A DNA stretch of 64,000 nt from Candidatus Rhodoblastus alkanivorans (lineage in GTDB: Bacteria; Pseudomonadota; Alphaproteobacteria; Rhizobiales; Beijerinckiaceae): NCBI RefSeq assembly GCF_022760755.1, contig NZ_JAIVFP010000001.1:2894001-2958000 (forward strand), read 5' to 3'. The first letter of the stretch is position 1, and every line of letters begins with the position of its first letter. Under the pieces are notes generated by a model that made no database searches, was not told the origin of the DNA, and worked only from the letters and a program-made list of their open reading frames with translations. Positions 31,315 to 40,356 of this stretch are shown here, piece by piece. The translations under genes and the position numbers were made by a program.

Positions 31315-31319
31315 GCGCC

Positions 31320-31802
31320 CTACCCCGCCTGACGGCGGGCGCGCTCCATCGTTGAAAGGGCGTAGAAGCCGCGCGCGGTCGAAATCAGCCGCCCAGCTTT
31401 GAGCATGCGGTGTAATTTTACAGAAAGATTGCCTTTCGTAATTTCAAAGCCCATTTCGGTCAGCATCTCGAAAACGGCGTCGACATGCATGCCGCCAGCC
31501 TCGCTTTCGAGCATTTCCACGATCATCGGCTCGATTTCGCTCGCGCGTTCGCTCTGTGGCCGCCCGACGACCGACAAGAACGCGTCTCCCCGCCGCGCGA
31601 CGCCATCGCCGGCGGAGGCGAGAAACTCCACCGCCGAGCGCCTCAGATCGAGGCCGGCCGCGGGGTCCTTGGCGGCGAGCCCGGCGATCACGATCTCGAG
31701 GCGGGCCAGGAGACGGCGCGTCTCGTCGCGCGCCTCGCGCGCCGCCAGCGCCAGGAATTCCGCATTCTGCTCAAATCCCGCACTCACTGGGGCCTCCACC
31801 AT
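31320..31802 (-). CDS. Uncharacterised protein with C-terminal winged-helix-like domain
   Basis: A 160-residue protein. The first 90 residues look helical and charged without a known signature. The last 65 (IVEMLESEAGGMHVDAVFEMLTEMGFEITKGNLSVKLHRMLKAGRLISTARGFYALS) have the pattern of a winged helix used for DNA binding: a helix-turn-helix, then a two-strand wing with Gly-Phe-Tyr. I do not recognise the family. It is convergent with icd and has only a weak ribosome site. A regulator role is possible but unproven. Confidence 0.6.
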   Translation of the reverse strand: MVEAPVSAGFEQNAEFLALAAREARDETRRLLARLEIVIAGLAAKDPAAGLDLRRSAVEFLASAGDGVARRGDAFLSVVGRPQSERASEIEPMIVEMLESEAGGMHVDAVFEMLTEMGFEITKGNLSVKLHRMLKAGRLISTARGFYALSTMERARRQAG

Positions 31803-31991
31803 CTACACGCCCAACAAACTAGAACATACAGTAAACATCCACAGGCGCGACAAATTTTAGCGAAAGCGAGGCAAATGTGCGAATGAAAACTTTACATTTC
31901 GTTTGCGATGATTAACACTAGCAACTGTAAATTAACTCTTCTTATTGAAACCTTTACACGTTCTGTCAACACCAAAGTGGAGGGCTGAAAA

Positions 31992-32288
31992 ATGAAAAGA
32001 AAACAATGGTTCGACGCCAGCGGCGCGGCGAGCGGCGGAGATTTCCTGTTTCAATCTTTCCTCCGGCTTGTGGCCCGCTCCCGAACCGTAGCCCGCCCGG
32101 CGCCGGTTCGATCGGAAAGAAAGCCGTCAGCCGACCCGGCTGCCGACGCCTGCTGGACCGCGTCTCTCCATCGCGGCGACGACCTGCCGCCCTGCCGTCT
32201 CTCCATTCTCGCCGCTTCCGATTCGCCTTCCGCCGTACGGCTGGAGCTTTCCCGCCACAAAACCGGCGCCGCCCGCCCCGACCTCTGA
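31992..32288 (+). CDS. Doubtful small open reading frame
   Basis: A 98-codon frame starts with ATG eight bases after GGAGG and begins MKRKQWFDASG, which looks like a genuine start. The rest is Arg/Ala/Ser-rich without any known motif and its composition resembles a chance frame. It may be a real small gene, a relic of a truncated gene, or nothing; no neighbour supports a function. Confidence 0.25.
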   Translation: MKRKQWFDASGAASGGDFLFQSFLRLVARSRTVARPAPVRSERKPSADPAADACWTASLHRGDDLPPCRLSILAASDSPSAVRLELSRHKTGAARPDL

Positions 32289-32289
32289 A

Positions 32290-32390
32290 AAAAAAACGCC
32301 GACGAAGCCATAATCGGCGCCAAAGTCTCAGCAATACCCGCGAAATTACGGGTAGGCCTCCGCTTCCGATTGTGGAGATCAGCGCCCCGA
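32290..32390 (-). ncRNA. Candidate small RNA on the minus strand
   Basis: On the minus strand a TATATATA box (32391-32398) is followed by about 100 bases without a coding frame. These contain a hairpin TACCCG/CGGGTA (about 32338-32357) and end in CGCCGA, an 11-base loop and TCGGCG, then nine Ts (32291-32299 region), a good intrinsic terminator. No minus-strand gene lies upstream that would need it, so an independent short transcript is the simplest reading. The TATATATA could instead serve dksA on the plus strand. I do not recognise the RNA family. Confidence 0.4.
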
Positions 32391-32430
32391 TATATATAGG
32401 CCGCGCAATTCGTTGGGGAGATCGGGAAGC

Positions 32431-32850
32431 ATGGCCGCGGCCAATGACACGGACACCTACCGCCCATCCGAGGACGAACCGTTCATGAATGAACGGCAGC
32501 GGGAATATTTCCGCCGCAAATTGTTGAAATGGAAGGATGAAATATTGCAGGAAGCACGCGAGACGCTCGCCGCCCTGCAAGCCGAAAGCGAAAACCACGC
32601 CGATATCGCCGACCGCGCCTCCTCGGAAACCGACCGCGCCATTGAATTGCGCGCCCGCGACCGCCAGCGCAAGCTGATCTCCAAGATCGAGGCGGCCATC
32701 GGCCGGATCGACGACGGAACTTACGGCTATTGCGAGGAGACTGGCGATCCCATTTCCCTGAAGCGCCTCGACGCCCGCCCGATCGCGACCCTCTCGATCG
32801 AGGCCCAGGAGCGGCACGAGCGCCGCGAGCGCGTCTATCGCGACGACTGA
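32431..32850 (+). CDS. dksA: DksA-type RNA polymerase-binding protein
   Basis: A 139-residue DksA: coiled-coil hairpin (NERQREYFRRKLLKWKDEILQEA to DRASSETDRAIELRARDRQRKLISKIEAAI), the tip with Asp residues, then the globular domain DGTYGYCEETGDPISLKRLDARPIATLSIEAQERHE. It binds the secondary channel of RNA polymerase and works with ppGpp in the stringent response. Three of the four zinc cysteines of the E. coli protein are replaced (Thr, Ser, Ala), leaving one Cys, as in Rhodobacter-type DksA. The order dksA, FliO-like gene, cckA is familiar in Rhizobiales. The ATG at 32431 is preferred over a TTG at 32413. Confidence 0.93.
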   Translation: MAAANDTDTYRPSEDEPFMNERQREYFRRKLLKWKDEILQEARETLAALQAESENHADIADRASSETDRAIELRARDRQRKLISKIEAAIGRIDDGTYGYCEETGDPISLKRLDARPIATLSIEAQERHERRERVYRDD

Positions 32851-32903
32851 GCCCGCAACCCCGTTCGCTGCCGGACGGCCGTTTTTTGTTCTGAAACATG
32901 TTT

Positions 32904-32940
32904 GGCGCGAAAGGCCTCCGCCCTTCGCGCCCATTTGTTT
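32904..32940 (+). terminator. Probable dksA terminator
   Basis: GGCGCGAAAGG (32904-32914) pairs with CCCTTCGCGCC (32921-32931) with one mismatch around a CCTCCG loop, followed by ATTTGTTT. It sits between the convergent dksA and FliO-like genes. Confidence 0.55.
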
Positions 32941-32951
32941 CTGGGCCCGGC

Positions 32952-34109
32952 CTATTTGTTCACGGGCCGCCCGAGCAGCTTGGCCATTTCCTCCTCGAGC
33001 GATTCCAGCGGTTCGAAGTCGATGTCGGACTTGTTTTCGGCTGTGCGTTCGGGCGCGGGCGCCGGCGAGGCCTCGTCGGGCGTGGGCGCAGGCTCGGGTG
33101 CAGGGGGAGGCGCGGGCGCCGGCTCGGGCTGAGGCGGAGGCGCAGGCTCCAGCTCAAGGGGAGGCGCAGGCTCCAGCGCCGGGAATGGCGGCGGAAGCGG
33201 AGCCGGCGGCGGCGAGGCGTCCGGAACGGAGTCCGCGGGCGGCGGAGCGGGCGGCTCGGCGGCCGGCGGCTCGGCTGGCGGCGTCACGCGCCGCGCGAAG
33301 GTCGGCGCCACGAAGCGGGGCCGCTGCGGCTGGTCGCCGGCAGGCGCGGCGCCCGACGGCGTGAAGCGCGGCGGCGGCGTGAAAGGCGGTCTCGACGGCC
33401 CGACGCGCGGCGGAAGCGGGAAGCGCGACGGTGGCGGCGGCGGCGGCTGAACGGCCTGGGGGGCCGGCTCCGGCGCGACGGGCGGACGAGGCGGCGCAGG
33501 TTCGGGCGCCGCCGAGCGCAGCGGAACTTGCGGCGCCGGGGGCGCGACCGGCGCCAGGGGATGCGGAGCGGGCGGCGGCGCGGCGACGGACTGCGGGGCG
33601 GGCGGCGGCGCGGCGGCAGGCGACAAAGGATGCGGGGCGGGCGGCGGCTGGACGGGCGCGGGATGCGGCTCCATGGCCGCCGACGGCGCGGGGTGCGGTT
33701 CGACGGCCGGCGGCGCATGATACGGCTCGATGGCGGGCGGCGCGTGATGCGGCGCAGGCGCCGGCGGCGGCGTCAGGCCGCCAAGCCCTTCGACTGGACG
33801 CGGCGGGCGCGCCTCGCGCGGCTCGACCCGCACGATGCCCGATTCGACCAGCACGTCGTTGGGGCCGCCGATCATCAGCAGATGTTCGATATTGTCTCGG
33901 CGCACCAGCATAAGCTGGCGCTCGCCGTCGAGGTCGAAGCTCTCGACAAAACCGAGCCGCAATTGCCGCGACCGCGATCCACGCGGGAGGCGGCGGCGCA
34001 GATCGACCGCGATCTCCACGATTTTCAGGATCAACACGAAGGCGACGAGAAAAGCTACGCCAGCGAGAATCCACGCCAGCATTCTATTATCTTGCAAAAA
34101 TGTCGGCAT
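32952..34109 (-). CDS. FliO/MopB-like membrane protein with long proline-rich region
   Basis: A 385-residue protein with one N-terminal transmembrane helix (MLAWILAGVAFLVAFVLILKIV), then a short FliO-like cytoplasmic domain (LRLGFVESFDLDGERQLMLVRRDNIEHLLMIGGPNDVLVESGI). FliO assists assembly of the flagellar export channel FliP. From about residue 105 to 360 it is almost entirely Pro/Ala-rich (PPPAPAPHHAPP types), and a conserved-looking acidic end DIDFEPLESLEEEMAKLLG closes it. No other flagellar gene is near; in Rhizobiales this gene accompanies dksA and cckA, so its role may be at the envelope or cell pole rather than in motility. The role is inferred. Confidence 0.75.
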   Translation of the reverse strand: MPTFLQDNRMLAWILAGVAFLVAFVLILKIVEIAVDLRRRLPRGSRSRQLRLGFVESFDLDGERQLMLVRRDNIEHLLMIGGPNDVLVESGIVRVEPREARPPRPVEGLGGLTPPPAPAPHHAPPAIEPYHAPPAVEPHPAPSAAMEPHPAPVQPPPAPHPLSPAAAPPPAPQSVAAPPPAPHPLAPVAPPAPQVPLRSAAPEPAPPRPPVAPEPAPQAVQPPPPPPSRFPLPPRVGPSRPPFTPPPRFTPSGAAPAGDQPQRPRFVAPTFARRVTPPAEPPAAEPPAPPPADSVPDASPPPAPLPPPFPALEPAPPLELEPAPPPQPEPAPAPPPAPEPAPTPDEASPAPAPERTAENKSDIDFEPLESLEEEMAKLLGRPVNK

Positions 34110-34188
34110 GGCCGCCGCCCATCTCCTGAAACTCGGACCAACTCACCGTAATCTATAGCGCAATGGCGGCGTGCGTGTACTCTAAAGG

Positions 34189-34203
34189 TTAAAATTTGGT
34201 TAA
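34189..34203 (+). promoter_or_regulatory. CtrA binding box upstream of cckA
   Basis: TTAA, seven bases, TTAA is a perfect match to the full CtrA recognition sequence of alphaproteobacteria. It lies in the divergent gap between the FliO-like gene and cckA, 155 bases ahead of the cckA start. No other perfect copy was noticed in the intergenic regions of the window. Confidence 0.6.
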
Positions 34204-34357
34204 TGACGCCGCCGCCCGGCGACCTTCCATTGTCGAGACGGCGACGAATCCTTAAAATCCCCCGCGCAAAAATGGGCGCGGAGCGCAAGGTAGACGTTCC
34301 TCCGAATCGCGGAAACGTCTAGAATCGGCCGCCGCGGCCATTCTGCACAAGGTTTTC

Positions 34358-36868
34358 ATGAGCCATACCACCTCCCATTCCAGCGTCGATCGCTCCGAGC
34401 GCGCCGGCAGTCCCGGCCTTGTGCTGCTGCTGGCCGCCGCGCTGGTCGCGGTCATGGCCTTTTTCTCCTTTCTCCAGCACGAACAGGCGGCGCGCTTCAT
34501 CCTCGTCCTGCTTGCTTTTCTGGCCTTCGTCGGCGTATCCGCCCTGCTCGCCTATGCCGTCGGTTTCATCCAGTTCGCCGGCGCCCAAGCGCGCAACGAC
34601 GTCACCAAGGCGATCGCCGACGGCAGCCCGGAGGGCATGATCGCGACCGAGGGCGAATCGCGCATCATCTACGCCAACGAGACCTATCTGGCTCTGTGCG
34701 GCGCCAATGACGCCGCCGGCCTGCGCACCGTGGACCGCCTGTTCTCCGGCGCGCCCGAAGTGGCCGAACCGCTCTACCGCCTCGCCCAGGCCGCGCGCGA
34801 GGGCAAGCGCGGCGCCGAGGAATTGCGCCTCACCCCGCCGCTCCTCGGCGAAGGCGAATTCGGCTGGTACCGCATCCGCGTCCGGCCGATCGACCGGCCC
34901 TCAGGCGCGCCGGCCGCGCTCTGGACCATTTCCGACGTCACCCGCGAGCGCGAGCGCCACGAAAACATCTTTCAGGAATTGCAGCACGCGATCGACTTCC
35001 TCGATCACGCCCCGGCCGGCTTCTTCTCGACCGAGCCCAGCGGCAATATCTCTTACATGAACGCGACTTTGGCCGGCTGGCTCGATTTCGACCTCGCCCA
35101 GGTCGGCTCGGGCGGCCTGGCGCTGCGCGACATTGTCGCCGGCGACGCCGCCGCCTTGCTGTCCTCGGGTTTCGGCCCTGCCAATTCGGTCCGCACCGAG
35201 CAGATCGACCTCGACCTGCGCCGCCGCGACGGCCTGCGCCTGCCGGTGCGCCTGCTCCACCGCGTCGCCTATGGCCACGACGGCGCGCCGGGGGCCTCGC
35301 GCACGCTCGCGCTCAACCGCGCGCCCGGCGAGGAGCCCGCGGAAGAGGCCCGCGCGGCGGAAGTGCGTTTCGCGCGCTTCTTCAACTCCACGCCCATGGC
35401 GATCGCCAGCGTGGACCGCGACGGCGCGATCCTGCGCTCCAACGCCGCTTTCGCCAAACTGCTGCCCGGTGCCCTGCTCGATGTCGCAGGCGGCCGGCGG
35501 CTCGTCGCCAATGGCGTCGCCGAGCCGCATCGCGACGCCCTGCGCGCCGCCATTGCGGCGGCGGCGTCGGGGAGCGAGAGCAACGACGCGATCGACGCGA
35601 CCTTGCAAGGCTCCGCGCGCTCGGCCCGGCTGTTCGTGACCCCCAACGAGGAAGGCGACCAGCGCGGCGCTCTGGTCTTCGCCCTCGACACCACGGAAGA
35701 ACGCAACCGCGAGGAGCAGCTCCACCAGTCACAGAAGATGCAGGCCGTGGGGCAACTCGCGGGCGGCATCGCCCATGACTTCAACAATGTCCTGACCGCG
35801 ATCATCGGCTATTCCGAACTGCTGCTCGCCAATCACCGGCCGACCGATCCGTCCTTCCAGGACATCATGCAGATCAAGCAGAACGCCAATCGCGCGGCGG
35901 GGCTCGTGCGCCAGCTTCTGGCTTTTTCGCGCCGCCAGACTCTTCGCCCGCAGGTGCTGCAGCTCGGCGACGTCCTGTCCGAATTGCAGATGCTCACCCG
36001 GCGCCTGGTCGGCGAAAAGATCGAGGTCGATCTGCGCCTGGGCCGCGACCTCTGGCTGGTCAAGGCCGACCTCAACCAGTTCGAGCAGGTAATCGTCAAT
36101 CTCATCGTCAACGCCCGCGACGCCATGCCGGACGGCGGCAAGATCTATCTGCGGACGAAGGACGTCCCGGCCGCCGAATGCGCGGCCTATGGGGAGAAGT
36201 TGCTGCCGCCCGCCGATTACGTCCTGGTCGAGGTCGAGGATACCGGCACAGGCATTCCGGCGGATATACGCGACAAGATTTTCGACCCCTTCTTCACGAC
36301 CAAGGAATTCGGCAAGGGCACCGGCCTCGGCCTGTCCATGGTCTATGGCATCGTCAAGCAGACCGGCGGCTTCATCTTCTGCGACTCCCAGGTCGGGCGC
36401 GGCACGACCTTCCGCATTTTCCTCACCCGCTACATCCCGGTCGATGAGCCGGTGGAGGCGCCGAAAGTCGAAAACAAGAAGGCCGCCGCCGACCATACCG
36501 GGCGCGGCGTCGTGCTGCTGGTCGAGGACGAGGAAGCCGTGCGCGCCTTCGGCGCCCGCGCGCTGACCTCGCGCGGCTATACGGTGCTGGAGGCGGAATC
36601 CGGCGTCGACGCCCTGCGCGTCGTGGAAGAATCCACGGAACGCATCGATCTCGTCGTGTCGGACGTGGTCATGCCGGAAATGGACGGGCCGACCATGTTC
36701 GGCGAATTGCGCAAGCGCGGCATAAAATGCCGGGTGGTCTTCGTCTCCGGCTATGCCGAGGACGCCTTTGCGAAAAACCTGCCCGAAGGCGAGGAATTCG
36801 GCTTCCTGCCCAAACCGTTCACGCTGAAGCAGCTGATCGAGACGGTGAAGGAGAATATGCGGGCGTGA
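34358..36868 (+). CDS. cckA: Cell-cycle hybrid histidine kinase/phosphatase CckA
   Basis: An 836-residue CckA: two N-terminal transmembrane helices (about 20-42 and 47-70), PAS domains, HisKA with His in [23 protein letters not shown] (about 466), HATPase with [37 protein letters not shown], and a receiver from about 718 ([24 protein letters not shown], phospho-Asp in [23 protein letters not shown]). It feeds phosphate through ChpT to CtrA and CpdR and is controlled by DivL/DivK and c-di-GMP. divK and pleD are also in this window, 24 kb away. A CtrA box lies upstream. Confidence 0.96.
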   Translation: MSHTTSHSSVDRSERAGSPGLVLLLAAALVAVMAFFSFLQHEQAARFILVLLAFLAFVGVSALLAYAVGFIQFAGAQARNDVTKAIADGSPEGMIATEGESRIIYANETYLALCGANDAAGLRTVDRLFSGAPEVAEPLYRLAQAAREGKRGAEELRLTPPLLGEGEFGWYRIRVRPIDRPSGAPAALWTISDVTRERERHENIFQELQHAIDFLDHAPAGFFSTEPSGNISYMNATLAGWLDFDLAQVGSGGLALRDIVAGDAAALLSSGFGPANSVRTEQIDLDLRRRDGLRLPVRLLHRVAYGHDGAPGASRTLALNRAPGEEPAEEARAAEVRFARFFNSTPMAIASVDRDGAILRSNAAFAKLLPGALLDVAGGRRLVANGVAEPHRDALRAAIAAAASGSESNDAIDATLQGSARSARLFVTPNEEGDQRGALVFALDTTEERNREEQLHQSQKMQAVGQLAGGIAHDFNNVLTAIIGYSELLLANHRPTDPSFQDIMQIKQNANRAAGLVRQLLAFSRRQTLRPQVLQLGDVLSELQMLTRRLVGEKIEVDLRLGRDLWLVKADLNQFEQVIVNLIVNARDAMPDGGKIYLRTKDVPAAECAAYGEKLLPPADYVLVEVEDTGTGIPADIRDKIFDPFFTTKEFGKGTGLGLSMVYGIVKQTGGFIFCDSQVGRGTTFRIFLTRYIPVDEPVEAPKVENKKAAADHTGRGVVLLVEDEEAVRAFGARALTSRGYTVLEAESGVDALRVVEESTERIDLVVSDVVMPEMDGPTMFGELRKRGIKCRVVFVSGYAEDAFAKNLPEGEEFGFLPKPFTLKQLIETVKENMRA

Positions 36869-36988
36869 GGGGCTGAACGGTTCGGGCAAGCGTCATCAAC
36901 ATGGTTAAATATCCGACCGGTTTTCCGGCGCCGCCCGAATGGGCCACAAAAGGATCGGGCCGTCGCGTCTCCCCGTGGCCGCAGCCGC

Positions 36989-37648
36989 TCATGCGGCGAA
37001 CGCGATCGCCAGGGCGCCAACGAAGATCAGGCTCAAGGCCCAGACCCTGTCGAGGTTGAACCAGCCGGTCGAGAGCGCCTTGAGGCCGAACCAGTAATAG
37101 ACGGCTGCCGCGGCGAGTCCGCCTGCCGTCACCATGGCGAGCGTGTGCAGCGCGGCCACCAGCACGGCCTGGAGCGCGTTGGCGCGCATGAGTTCCGCCG
37201 CCGCCGCGTGGCCGGCGCCGGGTTCAGCGGCGGTGCAGAGCCCCAGATAGATCGGCGCCAGCATCAGCGCGGCGCCATGGGCGGTGGCGATGAGAAATGA
37301 CCACAGAACCAGCCGATGCGGCGGCACGCGTGACAAGAAGCGCGGATGGCGGCGATAAAGCAGCAGGAAAATTCCCAAGCCGATCACCAGCATGCCGGCG
37401 GCGATGCGGATCTGCCGCTCCCATAGCAGGAGCGCCGTCAACATCGAGAATGGAATCAGGATCACCAGCATGGCGAGGAAATGCCCCGCGCCGAGGGCCG
37501 CGACCGCCTTGGGCAGGGCGTCGCGCCGCCGCTCCATCAGGGCGGCCGAGACCGCAAGCGGCCAGCCCATGCCGGGATTGGCCCCGTGGTAGAGGCCCGA
37601 GAGAACGACGGCCACCCAGAGGGCCGCCGTCGAACGCCATTCGAACAT
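36989..37648 (-). CDS. Six-to-seven-helix membrane protein beside mtoX
   Basis: A 219-residue integral membrane protein. It begins MFEWRSTAALWVAVVLSGLYHGANPGMGWPLAVSAALMERRR, with conserved-looking His/Asn/Pro residues in the first loops (SGLYHGANPGMGWP), resembling metal or small-anion transporters of the NicO/TauE type, and has helices to the end. I do not know the family function. It starts 4 bases after the mtoX stop, so the two are almost surely one operon; it may transport a substrate or product of the methanethiol oxidase, or its copper. This is inference from position. Confidence 0.7.
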   Translation of the reverse strand: MFEWRSTAALWVAVVLSGLYHGANPGMGWPLAVSAALMERRRDALPKAVAALGAGHFLAMLVILIPFSMLTALLLWERQIRIAAGMLVIGLGIFLLLYRRHPRFLSRVPPHRLVLWSFLIATAHGAALMLAPIYLGLCTAAEPGAGHAAAAELMRANALQAVLVAALHTLAMVTAGGLAAAAVYYWFGLKALSTGWFNLDRVWALSLIFVGALAIAFAA

Positions 37649-37652
37649 AGGC

Positions 37653-39059
37653 TTATCGCGCCGACGGGTAGCAGAAGCTGTCGGTCGAGCAGTCGCCCCC
37701 TTCGAGCCGGATCTGGTGCGAGCGGTAGCCTTCCGGGAACTCCACGTAAAAATCCTTGTCAAGCGTCAACTCGCCATTCGGCCCGACATCGGCCTTGACC
37801 ATCGCCGCCGGCACGCCCTCCGGATAGAACTGGTCGTCCCAGCTCGAATAGAGCGAATTCGTCCAATAGACGCGCTTGCCGTCGCGGCTGATCTCGATCA
37901 TCTGCGGCCCGCCCTTGAACGGCTTGCCGCTCGGATGATTTGTCCGGCGCGTGACGCCGCCGATGTGAACAGAGCCCGAAAGCTTCGGATTCATCGGGTC
38001 GCTCACGTCATATTGGCGAAGTTCGCCGGTTCCCCAGCATGCGACATAAAGAAATTTGTCGTCGAGGCTCAGGTCGATATCGGTGACGAGCGGCGGCACG
38101 GCGCCGAAGCCTTTGAGCAGATCGGGCAGATTGGCGGCGTCGGCGGGCTCAGGCGGGATGACGGCGGTTTTCTTCGCCTGGAACTTGCCGTCCTTGTCTC
38201 TCCACCAGGTCCAGATCGAGCCTTCGAGATTGGTCGTGTCGACGACGACGCCGCAAAAGCCGTATTCCTTCACCGGATCATGCGCGGGCCGCACCTCCAG
38301 CGCCATCTGGTGGTTGGCGCCAAGGTCGATGGTCTGGACATTCTTGCGCCCGTGAAGATCCCAGAAATGGAGCTTGTGGCCATATTTGTTGCTCAGCAGA
38401 TCTTGCGGCACGAGGCCGTTCTCGAATTGCGGCGGCAGGCCCCATTCGGAACTCACCATATAGTCGCGCGGCAGGTTCCACCAGAAGTCGTAATGCTTGT
38501 CCTGCTCGCCCCGGTCCATCTCGTAGCGGCCTTCGATGTCGAAGGTCTCGCAGTCCATGATGAAAATGCCGGGCGGACCGGAAACGCCGTCCTTGCCCCC
38601 GCCTCCCAGGGTGGAGACGTAAATGCCTTCCGGCCCGCAATGGATGGTGTGGGGCCGCGAGTAGCCGGTCTTGGCGAAGACTTCCTCAGGCTCGATGATC
38701 TTGTGAATCTTCGCCGCCGTGGGCCCGCCCTTGACGTCCACGATATAAATCCGCGACGACCTTATGCCCGGGATGATGAGATAGCGGCGCTCCCGGAACG
38801 GATGGCCGTTCAGAGGCGACAGCGATGACGAACAGGCGTTCCAGCCGAAATGGTGGAACTCGTCGCCCCTATAGGGCATGAACAACGTATGGACGATCTT
38901 GCCGTAATTGGGCGAGGCGGGATTGACGTCCACGACCGCTAGCCCGTCGGGCTTGGTGGCGTCAGGGCTCAGCATAAGCGTATAGGCCAAGGTCTCCGGC
39001 GCGGCGTCCATCGCGAGCACGGGCGAGGCGTGGAATGTAGGATCGGGTCTTATGGTCAT
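37653..39059 (-). CDS. mtoX: Selenium-binding protein SBP56 / methanethiol oxidase
   Basis: A 468-residue beta-propeller protein with the SBP56 hallmarks HHFGWNACSSS (Cys of the selenium-binding site), HTIHCGPEGIYVS, GPPGIFIMD, and LGANHQMALEVRPAHDP with conserved His. Family members oxidise methanethiol with oxygen to formaldehyde, hydrogen sulfide and hydrogen peroxide, with copper. The ATG at 39059 has a strong GGGGAGGAG site. No signal peptide is visible, unlike the periplasmic Hyphomicrobium enzyme, so this form appears cytoplasmic. The usual sco and mauG-like partners are absent. oxyR lies just upstream on the same strand. The substrate is not provable from sequence. Confidence 0.87.
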   Translation of the reverse strand: MTIRPDPTFHASPVLAMDAAPETLAYTLMLSPDATKPDGLAVVDVNPASPNYGKIVHTLFMPYRGDEFHHFGWNACSSSLSPLNGHPFRERRYLIIPGIRSSRIYIVDVKGGPTAAKIHKIIEPEEVFAKTGYSRPHTIHCGPEGIYVSTLGGGGKDGVSGPPGIFIMDCETFDIEGRYEMDRGEQDKHYDFWWNLPRDYMVSSEWGLPPQFENGLVPQDLLSNKYGHKLHFWDLHGRKNVQTIDLGANHQMALEVRPAHDPVKEYGFCGVVVDTTNLEGSIWTWWRDKDGKFQAKKTAVIPPEPADAANLPDLLKGFGAVPPLVTDIDLSLDDKFLYVACWGTGELRQYDVSDPMNPKLSGSVHIGGVTRRTNHPSGKPFKGGPQMIEISRDGKRVYWTNSLYSSWDDQFYPEGVPAAMVKADVGPNGELTLDKDFYVEFPEGYRSHQIRLEGGDCSTDSFCYPSAR

Positions 39060-39336
39060 TTTAAGCTCCTCCCCTGAAAGATGTTCTTGGTTTATTTCTT
39101 CAGCCGCTCTTTCTGGAGGCTTCGAAGCGTTGCCGTGAGCGGCGGCGTTGAAAATCGACTCTTCCCGTCTTGTCCGACCTTCGAATTGCGAGCTTTCGCG
39201 CAAACGCGACGGCGCGATCAGACCCGGCGGCTGCAGTGAAAGCTCACTGGCTGACGGATGGATCAGGCCGAATCGGGAGCCGGAAAAGTCGGCCGCAGCG
39301 CGATGGCAACTCTCCGACGAGGCGGAAGGTTCCAGG

Positions 39337-40332
39337 TTACGCGCGGCGTTTTCGTGAAATTACCGCGTCCGCTTTTGCGCCTGCCGCGCCTGGGACAGCG
39401 AATTTCGAGGCGTCGGGCTTCTCGTCGTTCCCCGCCCCCGAGGCCTCCCGCAACACCTGGCCCAGTTGGCGGAACATGATTTTGCGACTTGACGACGGGC
39501 GCCAGACGAGGGCGACGACGCGCGGCGGACTGTCGTCTTCGAGCGGACGGGCGACGAGATCCATGCCGCGCAGAATGCCGGCGCGGATCGCCATTTCGGG
39601 CACGAGCGTCACGCCGAGGCCGTTGGCCGCCATCTGTACCAGAGTGTGCAGGCTGGTGCCCTGAAAACCGCTATTGCGCCGCGCGCCTTCCAGCGAGCAG
39701 GCGGCGAGCGCATGTTCGCGCAGGCAATGGCCGTCTTCGAGCAGCAGCAGGTCATCCCCCGCCATGTCCTGGGCGCGGATTTTCGCGCGCGAGGCCAGAC
39801 GATGATCCGGCCGGCAGACCACATAGAAGCGGTCGCGCGCCAGCTCCATCGTCTCCAGCCCGTCGCAGGGATAAGGCAGCGCGATGATCGCGGCGTCGGC
39901 CTGTCCGCTTTCGAGCCGCGCCAGAATGGGCGCGGACTGTTCCTCGCGCAGATAGACTTTCAGATTGGGGAACTTTTCCCGCAGGACCGGCATGATGTGG
40001 GGAATGAGGAACGGCCCGATGGTGGGGATCACGCCAAGCTGAAGCGCGCCGGATAAAGGATCGCGCGCGGCCTGCGCCGCCTCGACCAGTTCCTCGGCGC
40101 CGCGCAGCAGAGCCCTCGCCCGCTCCGCCAGGTCCAGCCCGACCGCCGTCGGAATGACCACGCGCTTGGTGCGCTCCAGGAGCTTCACCCCGAGATGGTC
40201 CTCCAGCTCCTGAATCGCGGCGCTGAGCGCCGACTGGCTGACGAGGCATTCCTCCGCCGCGGCGCCGAAATGTCGGCGCTCGACCACGGCGACGAGAAAA
40301 CGCAATTGGCGAAGGGTGGGAAGCGGCGTCAT
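39337..40332 (-). CDS. oxyR: LysR-family peroxide sensor OxyR
   Basis: A 331-residue LysR-type activator: N-terminal helix-turn-helix (LRQLRFLVAVVERRHFGAAAEECLVSQSALSAAIQELE) and an effector domain with the redox pair in LLLEDGHCLREHALAAC, matching Cys199 and Cys208 of E. coli OxyR. Hydrogen peroxide forms a disulfide between them and turns on the target genes. It is divergent from ahpC and shares a 126-base control region with it, the common arrangement. Its C-terminus is about 20 residues longer than usual and ends in a basic RKRRA. Confidence 0.95.
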   Translation of the reverse strand: MTPLPTLRQLRFLVAVVERRHFGAAAEECLVSQSALSAAIQELEDHLGVKLLERTKRVVIPTAVGLDLAERARALLRGAEELVEAAQAARDPLSGALQLGVIPTIGPFLIPHIMPVLREKFPNLKVYLREEQSAPILARLESGQADAAIIALPYPCDGLETMELARDRFYVVCRPDHRLASRAKIRAQDMAGDDLLLLEDGHCLREHALAACSLEGARRNSGFQGTSLHTLVQMAANGLGVTLVPEMAIRAGILRGMDLVARPLEDDSPPRVVALVWRPSSSRKIMFRQLGQVLREASGAGNDEKPDASKFAVPGAAGAKADAVISRKRRA

Positions 40333-40356
40333 GAAGCCACACTAATCGAAAAAATA

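Larger units (their letters stand above)
31803..32430. other. Long intergenic stretch before dksA
   Basis: No convincing conserved gene is seen here. The left part (about 31850-31985) is AT-rich. A small open frame with a good ribosome site lies at 31992-32288, and a hairpin with a T tract on the minus strand at 32290-32318, preceded by further hairpins and a TATATATA box, suggests a short minus-strand RNA. The right end holds the dksA promoter and ribosome site. Confidence 0.5.

Noticed and set aside
31911-31950. A second CtrA-like site in TTAACTCTTCTTATT
   Set aside because: The second half is TATT rather than TTAA and no cell-cycle gene starts next to it.
33098-33913. Long Ala/Arg-rich plus-strand frames opposite the FliO-like gene
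   Set aside because: They mirror the proline-rich repeats of the minus-strand gene and have no independent support.
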